Origin: Actinernus sp. WN-2022
Taxonomy: Eukaryota > Cnidaria > Anthozoa > Actiniaria > Actinernidae
Assembly: GCA_030867875.1 (NCBI GenBank)
Contig: JAOWCC010000577.1
Span: 158,216,344 to 158,280,343, forward strand
Direction of reading: 5' to 3'
Length of the DNA stretch: 64,000 nucleotides
The notes under the pieces are model-generated. The model had not been told where the DNA came from and searched no databases. It worked only from the letters and a program-made list of their open reading frames with translations. Position 1 is the first letter of the stretch, and every line of letters starts with the position of its first letter. Positions 49,401 through 56,330 of the stretch are shown in pieces. A program made the translations under genes and the position numbers.

Positions 49401-52400
49401 TCAATACGAGGCCCTGTGCTAAATTATTTTTTTCCGTTTCACAGAGAAAAGAATAAATTTAATTTAGCACGGAGCCTCGTATTGAATCCTTTGTGCGTGA
49501 CAAGTAAAGCATATCACGTAAGTGGGCTATTGCTGTCAAATTTGTACATTTTAAAACCACGGCTAATTTATGTTAGTTTATATGGTCATTTCATGAATTA
49601 ATTAAGTGAGTGATAACACCCTGGTAAATTCTGGATCACGTGATCAAATACTCCCAGATTCTGGGAGTATTTTGTCACGTGATTTGGCGATCTAAGATGG
49701 CGGCCAAGCTAAATATGGGAATATTTCATGACTTGTACAAGCCATAGGTATCCCAATCCGGAGTGAGCGAGATGCGATAAACGGTATTTCCACGCGGCGA
49801 ACGATGCAGTGAAAACAGGTCTACTAAACGGCTCGAAATGGAGTTTACTTGGGTAAAGAAACAGTGGAAGGGTATCACAATGCTACCAGGATGCATCTAA
49901 GCTTCAAGAGAATCCTAATAAGCGGTTCATTTTCCGTTAGCGTTGAATCGAAGCGGTTCAAATTTAACGGCTTCTCCTGGCTTTCCCACTGATGAAACTT
50001 ACCAGAATACTACCCAGCAATAAACTATTGCTCTATCTACACAACGTGTTTAAAGTTATTTAAAATCGTTTTATTGCATGAGAAAATTTGAGAAAATTAA
50101 ACTGAATACGAGTTCATTTCTTTTGTCCCACTCCGTTGGGCCAATAAAGAGCAGTTAGAACACCATTTGCGTCATAACGGAAGAGCCAGGGTCTTCATAT
50201 TCGATACGCGGAAGACTCTGGGAACGAGATTGGACTAATTTTTACATTTCATATTGTTTCTGATGAAAAACCGGTTATGTTAATTAAAACCGGTTTCTTC
50301 GTCCCAGATTCTGGACGACGTCAAACACGAATACAGCAGTCTTATTTTCTTCGCTCTCAGTGGAAGGAGATTAGAAAACCAACGAAAATAAGGCTCTGCT
50401 CGCAGGGTAAGGAAAGAGTTATTTCTCCTAAAAACTTTTAACTTTAACATTATACAAATTAGGTGTACGCAAGACTGCAAAATCCCATTTCTCATTATCG
50501 GTCACCAGAAGTAGTTTATTACCAAATTAAATATTGCCATTAAATTAGATTATACTATAGATACAATAGTACGCGCGCTCTGATTGGCTAAAAAAAGCCA
50601 TGTTTTATCAGAGTATATAACATGGTTTGCCGTGTTTTATTGTTTTCAAGTGGCGGTTTCCTTTCATCGCGCGCGTAAATCTATATTATAAAACAGATAA
50701 AGAAGCCTTAAATCCATGTTTTATACTATCATAAAACACGATGGGCATTTGAGAACATGAGAGAAATGTTAAAGCACAAGCCGAAGGCGCACTATGTACG
50801 TAGCATTACTCTCATGTTCTCAAATGCCCATCGTGTTTTATAATAGTATAAAACATGGCTAAGGCTTCTTTATTTGTTAAATAAAATACCGGTACGTGTC
50901 CTTAACGTACATTCCTCATACAACATTTCTCAGTCAGTTATCAGGCAATAGAATGTGTCCGTCGAGGAACTATCGGCTGATAGTTTCCCGCGGAAATTTG
51001 ATGTTCTTAAAACAAATATAAGCCTGAGAACGAAGTTCGAGGGCTTATATGCTAGTTTTAAGGATATCAAATTTCCAAGGGAAACTATCAGCCGATAGTT
51101 CCGAGACCGACACAGTCTATTTGCGTTATTGTTCAACACAAAATGGTCTTTCGTGCTCAGCGGGCACTATTATACAAATAGACTGTGTCCGTCGAGGAAC
51201 TATCGGCTGATAGTTGCCCGCGGAAATTTGATGTTCTTAAAACGAATATAAGCCCGAGAATGAAGTTCGAGGGCTTGTATGCTAGTTTTAAGAAAATCAC
51301 ATTTCCAAGGGAAAATATCAGCCGATAGTTCCGAGACAAACACAGTCTATTTGTCGTTATTGTTCATCACAAAATTGTATTCCGCTCTCAGCGGGCACTA
51401 TCGCCTGATAGTTTGCAGCCGCGGACGACAACTATCACGTCACGTGATCGATTTTAGCCAATGAGCGCGCGCCAAAATTTTGTGGTGAACTATAACGGCT
51501 GATAGTTGCCGCGGAAATTTGATGTTCTTAAAACAAATATAATATATGCTAGTTTTAAGAACATCAAATTTCCGCGTGCAACTATCAGCCGTTATAGTAC
51601 ATCACAAAATTTTGGCGCGCGTTCATTGGCTAAAAGCGATCACGTGACATGATGTTTGGCGTCCGCGGAGGCAAACTATCAGGCGTTATAGTTCACCACA
51701 ACATTTTGGCGCGCGCTCATTGTCTAAAACCGATCACGTGACGTGATAGTTGTCGTCAGCGGATGCAAACTATCAGGCGTTATAGTTCACCACAAAATTT
51801 TGGCGCGCGCTCATTGGCTAAAATCGATCACGTGACGTGATAGTTGTCGTCCGCGGAGGCAAACTATCAGGCGATAGTGCCCGCTGAGAGCGGAATACAA
51901 TTTTGTGATGAACAATAACGACAAATAGACTGTGTTTGTCTCGGAACTATCGGCTGATAGTTTCCCTTGGAAATGTGATTTTCTTAAAACTAGCATACAA
52001 GCCCTCGAACTTCGTTCTCGGGCTTATATTCGTTTTAAGAACATCAAATTTCCGCGGGCAACTATCAGCCGATAGTTCCTCGACGGACACAGTCTATTAT
52101 ACAAATAGACTGTGTCCGTCGAGGAACTATCGGCTGATAGCTGCCCGCGGAAATTTTGTGTTCTTAAAACAAATATAAGCCCGAGAACGCAGTTCGAGGG
52201 CTTATATGCTAGTTTTAAGGACATCAAATTTCCAAGGGAAACTATCAGCCGATAGGTCCGAGACAGACACAATCTATTTGCGTTATTGTTCAACACAAAA
52301 TTGTCTTTCGTGCTCAGCGGGCACTATCGCCTGATAGTTTGCCTCCGCGGACGACAACTATCACGTCACGTGATCGCTTTTGACCAATGAGCGCGCGCCA

Positions 52401-55298
52401 AAATTTTGTGGTGAACTATAATTGTATAATAGTTCCTCGACGGTCTCACTCTATTTGAAAATTAGAATAACTCAGCCACCGTCTATTGGGAAACTCGCCA
52501 TCTATTGGCAGCCAGACGCCGTCTATCGATCGTTAGAATAACCCAGCCACCGTCTATTGGGGAAACTTGCCATCTATTGGCTAGCCCGATTGATAGTCGA
52601 CCGTGCGTGCGCTGCCGACAAGAAAACATTGTGTGTTCTTTTTTTAGAGTTTTGTTCACTGCTAGTTGATAGAACAGTGGCTTGGTTAAACTAGTAACAC
52701 GATTAGACTTGCTCGCTCTTGGTTTCTATCGACTTTAATAGCTGAAACGGGGCTGTGCCCCTCACCAACTATCTAGCTGCCGATAGAAACGTCGAGCGTG
52801 AAGAAGTACCTAATTTACTCATCCATTTCTTTTTTGGTCTGACAGGTCCTCAAGTCCGTCAGCTACACATCAAAAGAAGCCATGTTCATCACCGGTACAG
52901 TCCTCGTGGCTGTTATGTACTCTGTTTGTGGTGTTGTTCTACCTAAGTTTGCTACTAAATTCGTGCCAAAGGCAGCCGTTGTGAGTAATAGTGCAATACG
53001 TCATTTCGCCATTAATACTTATGCACCTATCAATGTAAAGCCTGAGGGGGGTGGGATTTGACATTTTCTCCCAAAACAATGTCAAATTCCCCACCCTCGG
53101 GACAACACGTTTCGTCAAAAATACCAAATATGTGCCCTATCGTCCTTATGTTTCCTATAAATAGCCCCATCCTGGGCAGTCAGCGTATGTCAAAATTAAA
53201 ATCCCCACCCTCGGGGTACCCCTGCCTGTCAAATCCCTACCCCATGCCCCCTCCCTCCTCGGGCTTAACATTGATAGCTGCCGCATTAATCAGCTTTATG
53301 GCCTAAACGATTCTTCCCTTGCCTGGTTCAAGTCATATCTCCGTAATCGTCGACAGTCTGTCAAGATCGCCAATGCGATTTTACGTTAGCAGTAAAACGT
53401 TACCAGTAGTTACGTTACCAGTCACTCATGGCGTACCCGTGGTTCAGTATTGGTACCTCTCCTGTTTGTCATTTTCATAAATGATTTATCGCTCCACACT
53501 AATGAATCTACCATCGACATGTATGCTGACGACACGACACAAACTGTATCCGGGAAGACTCTAGAAGCCATTGAGCAAAAGTTAATAGAAGGATTCAAAC
53601 CAATCCAGGCCTGGGCTTCTCATAATAAAATGGTTATCAACACCACGAAAACGAAAGTCATGCTCGTTGGAAGCAAACGCAAAATTTCGGCGCTCGATCG
53701 CGATTTAAGCATTGAAGTCAATAACACGAAACTGCAGTCAACTGAATCGATTAAACTACTTGGTGTACATATTGACAAATCATGATCATGGAATATCCAC
53801 ATTGATTATACTGAAAAGAAGGTTTCGCAACGCATCGGATTACTTAACCGCAATAAAAGGTACATACCTCATGCAGAAAGAATACTATTTTATAATGCAC
53901 TAATTAAGCCTGTGATCGAGTACTGTGCCACAGTTTGGATTTTAAATGGCTATGCACCAGCCTATCTTTCAGATGGCATTAAACCTATTAAGAAAGTATA
54001 CAGAATACACACTCGCTCGTCTAGGTTTAATGTACAGATTCCAAAGATATCCCTAACAACAGCAGGCGGCAGATCATTTCCTTTTAGAGCTTCATCATTG
54101 TGGAATTCATACCAGTTGATGTTAAAGATGTATCCTCTTTCAATATGTTCAAGTCCAAATACTTTTATAATATTTTATTGCAACAGAAGTTAATTGACCA
54201 TTTTCAAGTTTAGCTTTTTGTAATTCACTTATCTTAATCTCTGTCTCTAGTCAATATATATGTACTCGTTCAATTTCTAGATTATATTAGATCGATTTAG
54301 CTATATGTTATTAGTTAGTAATTGTGGTTCTGATTTCAATTGTATATAATGCACATCTTAGTTTTATCCGTAGTTTTTATCATATTTGCTACCTATATGT
54401 AAAGTTATATTTTATACTTAAATTAGTAGTTGAGGGCCACAAGTTTGTAAGCTTTGCTTTTGGGTGTTACCCTCTTTAAATAAAGAATATTATTATTAAT
54501 CAACACACCTTGAGAGAACGGCGGCGGCGTAGTGGTTAGCACACCCGCCTTTCACGCCGAAGACCCGGTGTGTACCCCACTCATGGCTGTGACTTTCAAG
54601 GCGTCACTCGACATTTGAAACCGTGTGAATCCCTCGTTGTTCGATCGGATAACTGCATAATATGGTGGTCCCGTCTCCAAGTGAAAGAACCAATGAGAAT
54701 GTAACCATAACTTTGTTAGTGACCACTCTCTCTGCTAGCAGAGGTTGGCTTGGCTTGATCTTCTAAATGTTACTTAGTGACTGAGACCTCAACCTCTAAA
54801 AGGTGTATGTGCAATTCGCAAGCTCGCCTTAACTTTATATAACTTTCGATGCCCTTGACTCGGAGCTCACGACACAATAAGGGGACTTACACAAATAGCG
54901 TCATTGTAGGCAACACCTATTCACTGTCGTTTGGAATTGAGAACTGACATTGTGAAAGGTATAGTGCGGACGTTTGTCTATGTGCCTTGATATTATGATT
55001 TAACTCGAATGCTTCAGTCTCAAGCTTACAAGCTAGTGGTTTTTCTAACATCCGTCCTCTCTCGTTTCAGCCCGTCCTTCTGCCGTACTGTGTCGGAGTA
55101 ATGTCATTTGGCAAAGTTCTCGCCCCAGTCCTCACTGAGATCCTGCTGTGGATCCAGGGCTGGGAACTAGCATATCTCTTCACTCTTGTATTTGTAGCGA
55201 TGGTACTGCTGCTTTTTCCTTTCTTGTACCGTATACCCGGCCCTGAACAACAGCCATTGGTCAGCGGCACCCCGTGTATTGATAGGATGCGGAGGTAG
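34272..55298 (+). CDS. Major facilitator transporter, MFSD8/CLN7-like, 7 exons
   Basis: Exons 34272-34448, 37537-37786, 40168-40284, 44310-44474, 47019-47347, 52846-52980 and 55071-55298 total 1401 nt, 466 residues plus stop. All introns begin GT and end AG and all joins keep frame. Twelve hydrophobic helices can be counted, two of them spanning exon joins. Features are YWEWCVIMASIYPYI in helix 1, GRAVAGAGAGA in helix 4 (the MFS glycine-rich helix), and RARTNTWYRMAS before helix 5. The length is a little under human MFSD8 (518). The N-terminus has EEQEKIL, which resembles an acidic dileucine lysosomal-sorting signal. MFSD8 is a late-endosome/lysosome membrane protein linked to chloride transport and Batten disease; substrate and location here are inferred. 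Helices 1 and 4 fit the family, but another MFS subfamily is possible. The stop at 55296 overlaps a possible donor (GTAGGT), so a longer C-terminus cannot be excluded. Confidence 0.88.
34860..36085 (-). mobile_element. Truncated non-LTR retrotransposon (polymerase 3' half)
   Basis: From about 36085 the minus strand reads RKGCSCESQLVSTIHDF, motif A LLDFSEAFDSVPHQRLLSKL, then a TGA after WIKG, and SGVPRCSVIGHLLFLLYIN with catalytic FADD at about 35750. It stays open to 34983, ending in VRPTMEYACLAWDPYSTHRN, EKIQRRAARFVHQDYC and VPIWNALPEDLV. This is a CR1/L2/jockey-type polymerase lacking the endonuclease. A 3' flank with an ATTATTATTTATCAT-like minus-strand tail extends to about 34860. It sits in intron 1 of the transporter, in opposite orientation. 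Stops upstream of 35834 show it is dead. Confidence 0.85.
36573..36768. repeat. Foldback in transporter intron 1
   Basis: The left end TTTGTACGAGTGGGCAAG and right end CCCCCACACGTACGAAATC are inverted, with ACGGCA / TGCCGT pairs inside. Same family as 30208-30320. A further partial copy continues to about 36870. Confidence 0.6.
37344..37526. repeat. ATT/GTT/GAT microsatellites next to exon 2
   Basis: Trinucleotide tracts lie at 37348-37462 and an ATT tract at 37503-37525, which ends 11 bases before the exon 2 boundary. Length change there could affect the branch point and polypyrimidine tract. Confidence 0.85.
37537..37786 (+). CDS. Transporter exon 2 (residues 60-143)
   Basis: The acceptor is CTTCTTACCAG; the first codons are FTNDRDDRKGQLYLALALSS. 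Helices 2-4 end in AGAGA. The donor GTGCGG is weak, but it alone keeps frame with exon 3; GTAGGC five bases on would not. Confidence 0.8.
37800..38730. other. Intron 2, first part; no gene
   Basis: AT-rich after the exon, with an imperfect direct repeat TAGTG(C/T)TAGGACTAG near 37891 and 37967. The open frame at 38284-38625 (minus) has no recognisable motif. Confidence 0.4.
38737..38862. repeat. Nested palindrome in intron 2
   Basis: The outer arms TTATCAGCAAATATAGGTAC and the complement of TGCCTGTATTTGTCGATAA surround GATGAAC/GTTCATC and a central TACTGCATG ... CATGCAGTA with GAGGCCGAAGGCC. MITE-like. Confidence 0.65.
38870..40160. other. Intron 2, second part; no gene
   Basis: No supported feature. 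A segment at 39700-39790 (CTCGGGTTTACACAACAACT) looks like dispersed repeat sequence, without a pair in this window. Confidence 0.35.
40168..40284 (+). CDS. Transporter exon 3 (residues 143-182)
   Basis: The acceptor is a T9AG tract. CC completes an Ala codon, then MGGVVFRYLVTNVRTETRAR and the start of helix 5. Donor GTAAGT. Confidence 0.88.
40571..40862. repeat. Foldback in transporter intron 3
   Basis: TAGGCCCTTTGCAGCTAACA ... CACGTG at the left is mirrored by CACGTG ... TTAGCTGCAAAAGGCCTA at the right. The arms are about 30 bp. Confidence 0.7.
41232..41800. repeat. Foldback with long arms in intron 3
   Basis: Left-arm segments (CCTTAGTCATTTTCTGCAAT, TTTTCGTGTCGAAATCAGGC) recur inverted at the right (CAGGAAATGACTAAGG, GCCTGACTTCGACATGAAAA). 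The left end TTTAAAGTGCC resembles the TTAA elements at 45636 and 46173, but the right terminus is lost. Confidence 0.65.
42206..42671. repeat. Nested TIR elements in intron 3
   Basis: The outer pair is GTTATTTTGAGGCACCTCGG and its complement near 42645-42670. The inner pair, GAGCTTAAGCAACGACGACG and its complement, lies at about 42236-42597. One element appears to have inserted into the other. Confidence 0.7.
42838..44042 (+). pseudogene. Crypton-like tyrosine recombinase remnant (DUF3504 type)
   Basis: The blocks are: an acidic start MADSDEDIFLTENRFQ (42838); VPENTKK then, in another frame, TLNVWNEWATKRNAL; KLYQKYISKCPKSLED; DIWYKKMALGKNT (about 43470); and NLCKEVGIKG, YKTNHSLRAT (43740-43770), TGHKCLSSLHVYQRPNAR. 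N-H-S-L-R supplies the HxxR box, TGH the following His and VYQR the nucleophile-type Tyr of tyrosine recombinases, as in Crypton elements and the host KIAA1958/ZMYM/QRICH1 family. About 20 residues normally found between RAT and TGH are missing and the frame is broken before 43560, so it cannot be active as read. It lies in transporter intron 3 in the same orientation. Confidence 0.7.
44092..44177. repeat. Hairpin with 40-bp arms
   Basis: TTTAGAGTGCCTCGCATTTT then AGATAGAAAACCACTCGCG pair with CGCTCGTGGTTTTCTATCT and the complement of the outer part, around a GCTAGCGC centre. Weaker outer arms extend to about 44070 and 44202. Confidence 0.8.
44310..44474 (+). CDS. Transporter exon 4 (residues 182-237)
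   Basis: The acceptor is TTGCTTCTTTCAG. It continues SATFLPLFGDEDNAAARNLE and helix 6 (MSVLLLSIDIILVVILF). Donor GTAAGC. Confidence 0.88.
44546..44665. repeat. Near-perfect hairpin, 45-bp arms, intron 4
   Basis: The arms start GCCCGGTTTCCATATGATCG and include CGCAGCGATCGCAGGATTCT; the 30-bp loop separates exact inverted copies. It begins 71 bases beyond the exon 4 donor. Confidence 0.88.
44690..45630. other. Intron 4 spacer with G18 run
   Basis: G18 at 45241-45258. Frames read across it are artefacts. GAAATCTTTATCAAAAGTTA and GATCTTTATCAAAAGTTAT at about 44989-45050 form a short direct repeat. No gene. Confidence 0.5.
45636..46097. mobile_element. TTAA-flanked long-arm foldback A, 462 bp
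   Basis: The ends are AGTGCCACTAACTCC and its complement, with TTAA outside each (45632-45635, 46098-46101). The arms extend about 180 bp and include TTTTGAGTACTTCTGCGAAG, CCTTTCCTGACCCATGACCG and ACTGGGTCGATTCTT, with few mismatches. No coding capacity. Same family as the next element. Confidence 0.85.
46173..46707. mobile_element. TTAA-flanked long-arm foldback B, 535 bp
   Basis: The ends are AGTGCGCCTAACGTTTATTT and AGTGCACCTAACGTTTATTT (complement), with TTAA at 46169-46172 and 46708-46711. Its arms share TTTTGAGTACTTCTGTGAAG, CCTTTCCTGACCCACGACCG and a GGGTCGATCCCTGGGT centre with element A. Only about 70 bp separates A and B. Confidence 0.85.
46712..46969. mobile_element. MITE abutting foldback B
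   Basis: The ends AAGGAACGGACATACGCTGC and AAAGGTGCGGACACACGCTG (complement) continue into CAACATTGCG / CAACACTGCG. It starts at the TTAA of element B, so the two insertions touch. Confidence 0.7.
47019..47347 (+). CDS. Transporter exon 5 (residues 237-346)
   Basis: The acceptor is TATGTATTCCAG. Helices 7-9 include ILTLLMFFLVGYLATWLAYT and VVLISCGFLLVGVLLYFL. Donor GTGAGT; read-through would hit TAA at once. Confidence 0.9.
47506..48261. mobile_element. CCACAGG-family long-TIR element, 756 bp, intron 5
   Basis: The terminal CCACAGGCAGCCCAAGCTCT is repeated inverted at the right. The inverted arms are about 190 bp, including TCATTTTAGCCACTTTAACA and CAATTCACCGTCCCA. TTAAA lies outside both ends (47501-47505, 48262-48266). 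The central 370 bp has no recognisable transposase. It sits 158 bp beyond exon 5. Confidence 0.88.
48270..48858. other. Intron 5 spacer, nothing recognised
   Basis: A purine/pyrimidine-rich segment at 48445-48540 (GGAGGGGGTAGGGG, CTCGAGGGAGAGG) is the only notable composition. No gene. Confidence 0.35.
48860..50420. repeat. Three-level nested inverted repeat, intron 5
   Basis: Outer arms: 48865-49020 (AGAGCAGAGCCCTATTTTCT, GAGAGCGAAGAAAATAA) against 50285-50420. Middle arms: TCACTTAATTAATTCATGA (about 49118) against its complement at about 49590. Inner arms: AGCCCACTTCCGTGATATGC ... GCTAAATT (49358-49425) against 49463-49533. A CGAACT tandem at 49272-49293 and AAGATGGCGGC near 49068 and 49694 lie inside. 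This looks like elements inserted one into another. A separate short palindrome (ATCACGTGAT ... GGGAGTAT) is at 49635-49683. Confidence 0.75.
50690..50880. repeat. Hairpin with about 75-bp arms, intron 5
   Basis: AAGAAGCCTTAAATCCATGT, TATAAAACACGATGGGCAT-like sequence and TTGAGAACATGAGAG on the left are mirrored on the right with very few mismatches around a 35-bp loop (CACAAGCCGAAGGCGC). Confidence 0.85.
50940..52440. repeat. Palindrome array of the ACTATCGGCTGATAGT family, intron 5
   Basis: Four related units, three direct (about 50945-51170, 51178-51497, 52105-52436) and one inverted (51778-52097). Each unit contains AACTATCGGCTGATAGTT or its complement several times, AAATTTCCGCGGGC or TTTCCAAGGGAAA blocks, AGCCCTCGAACTTCGTTCTC, ATCACGTCACGTGATCG and CCAAAATTTTGTGG. 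The units at 51178-51497 and 51778-52097 are exactly 320 bp each and, read by eye, differ at four positions, making a 920-bp palindrome with a 280-bp centre that is itself partly palindromic (51497-51592). Short open frames here repeat on both strands because of the symmetry and are not genes. Confidence 0.92.
52464..52606. repeat. Two-copy direct repeat, period 71
   Basis: AGAATAACTCAGCCACCGTC at 52464 and AGAATAACCCAGCCACCGTC at 52535 both continue to GCCATCTATTGGC. CGTCTATTGG/CATCTATTGG/CGTCTATCG gives an inner period. It lies 240-380 bp before exon 6. Confidence 0.8.
52846..52980 (+). CDS. Transporter exon 6 (residues 347-391)
   Basis: The acceptor is TTTTTTGGTCTGACAG. Helix 10 lies in AMFITGTVLVAVMYSVCGVV. 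Donor GTGAGT. Exactly 45 codons, phase 0 at both ends. Confidence 0.88.
53040..53260. repeat. CCCCACCCTCGGG repeated segment
   Basis: TGTCAAATTCCCCACCCTCG, AAATCCCCACCCTCGGGG and TGTCAAATCCCTACCCC recur about every 75 bp, with an inverted partner GAGGGGGGTGGGATTTGACA at 53044. A degenerate foldback or tandem. Confidence 0.5.
53262..54500 (+). mobile_element. 5'-truncated non-LTR retrotransposon, intron 6
   Basis: The plus strand reads GLNDSSLAWFKSYLRNRRQS, then, after stops, GSVLVPLLFVIFINDLSLHT with catalytic MYADDTTQ (about 53520-53545), MVINTTKTKVMLVG, LLGVHIDKS, a stop, KKVSQRIGLLNRNKRYIPHA and LIKPVIEYCATVW. The frame then jumps to GYAPAYLSDGIK, skipping about 45 residues usual in the family (the A-A-R block). 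The end contains RSFPFRASSLWNSY. The 3' tail ends TAAATAAAGAATATTATTATTAAT (three ATT units) at about 54500. CR1/L2-like, dead, same orientation as the host gene. Confidence 0.85.
54518..54700 (+). mobile_element. Second tRNA-derived SINE, degraded
   Basis: Box A-like CGGCGTAGTGGTTAGC is at 54525-54540 and a decayed box B (CCGGTGTGTACCCC) at 54566-54579. The start, GGCGGCGTAGTGGTTA, is close to that of the SINE at 30543. It inserted just after the AT-rich tail of the LINE at 54500. The right end is uncertain. Confidence 0.6.
55071..55298 (+). CDS. Transporter exon 7 (residues 392-466 and stop)
   Basis: The acceptor is TCTCTCGTTTCAG. Helices 11 and 12 (PVLLPYCVGVMSFGKVLAPV; AYLFTLVFVAMVLLLFPFLY) are followed by a 25-residue tail ending DRMRR and TAG. 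Confidence 0.87.
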   Translation, partial: PVLLPYCVGVMSFGKVLAPVLTEILLWIQGWELAYLFTLVFVAMVLLLFPFLYRIPGPEQQPLVSGTPCIDRMRR

Positions 55299-55734
55299 GT
55301 AAATTGTGAATTTAAACTTAGTAATGCCACGTAGACCACATGCAAAACCCATTGCTGGGCATGAAAACGAGGTACGTCGGTCGGTTCAGGATGGTAAATT
55401 TACATGTCTCCGTGCTATAAAGCTCGACAGTTTAAAGTTTAGAAACCATTAAAACAAATGTCAAAAGCTCCGATATTTTTAATTGGGCGAAGATAAAACA
55501 GCTAGTCCGACCGACTTCTCTTACACGATTCGACTCCAGGACCCAGCAATGGCCTGGGTTTTGCATGTCGTCAGTAGATCAGCAGTTTTTCTATTTCAGT
55601 TTAAAACATTGCTCTTTGGTAAGGGGGATTTGCTTGTTCAAACGCGCGTTAGTTCTCTAGGGTCACCCCATTTCCCATGGATGGCGGCTGGGAAGTGAAT
55701 TATTCAAACTTTTCTCTGTTGGCTGTCTATTCTA
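55299..55734. other. 3' flank of the transporter gene
   Basis: Presumed 3' untranslated region and flank. No AATAAA in a convincing position was found within 300 bp; ATTAAAAC occurs near 55449. No other gene. Confidence 0.35.
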
Positions 55735-56160
55735 AACACTGGTTTTTATCAACTAAGAGTTAATAATGGTATGATAACTGCCATAAGAAGCGAGTAGCAG
55801 TTGACGTTTCGAGCTCGGGCTTCCTGTTGCTCATCTCGCTAACACTGGTTTTTATCAACTAAGAGTTAATAATGGTATGATAACTGCCATAAGAAGCGAG
55901 TAGCAGTTGACGTTTCGAGCTCGGGCTTCCTGTTGCTCATCTCGCTAACACTGTTTTTTATCAACTAAGAGTTAATAATGGTATGATAACTGCCATAAGA
56001 AGCGAGTAGCAGCTGACGTTTCGAGCTCGGGCTTCCTGTTGCTCATCTCGCTAACACTGTTTTTTTTATCAACAAAGAGTTAATAATGGTATGATAACTG
56101 CCATAAGAAGCGAGTAGCAGCTGACGTTTCGAGATCGGGCTTCCTGTTGCTCATCTCGCT
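55735..56160. repeat. Tandem array, four copies of a 106-bp unit
   Basis: Units start at 55735, 55841, 55947 and 56053 (AACACTGGTTTTTATCAACT). Copies differ at only a few positions, mostly in a T run and one C/T. On the minus strand each unit contains CAACAGGAAGCCCGAGCTCG followed by AAACGTC. The last copy is followed by an inverted remnant (56161-56222) in which the CAACAGG of the unit reads CCACAGG. Confidence 0.93.
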
Positions 56161-56330
56161 AACTACATAAAAATACTGTATTTTATGAAGTTAGCGAGAT
56201 GAGCCACAGGAAGCCCGAGCTGTATTATGAGCGCGCGTTAAATCAACAAATGGATTGACGTCAGTGCCAAATACACAAAATGAGAGGATGGTTAGCCTGT
56301 GGTTCTTCTATGGATCCTCAAGCATGTTAA

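Noticed and set aside
51157..52296. Four or more near-identical 60-90 codon frames on both strands
   Set aside because: Explained by the palindromic array; the same sequence read from each arm, not a small gene family.
55735..56160. CRISPR-like or satellite interpretation of the 106-bp array
   Set aside because: Adjacent identical units without spacers in a eukaryotic genome; a simple tandem repeat.
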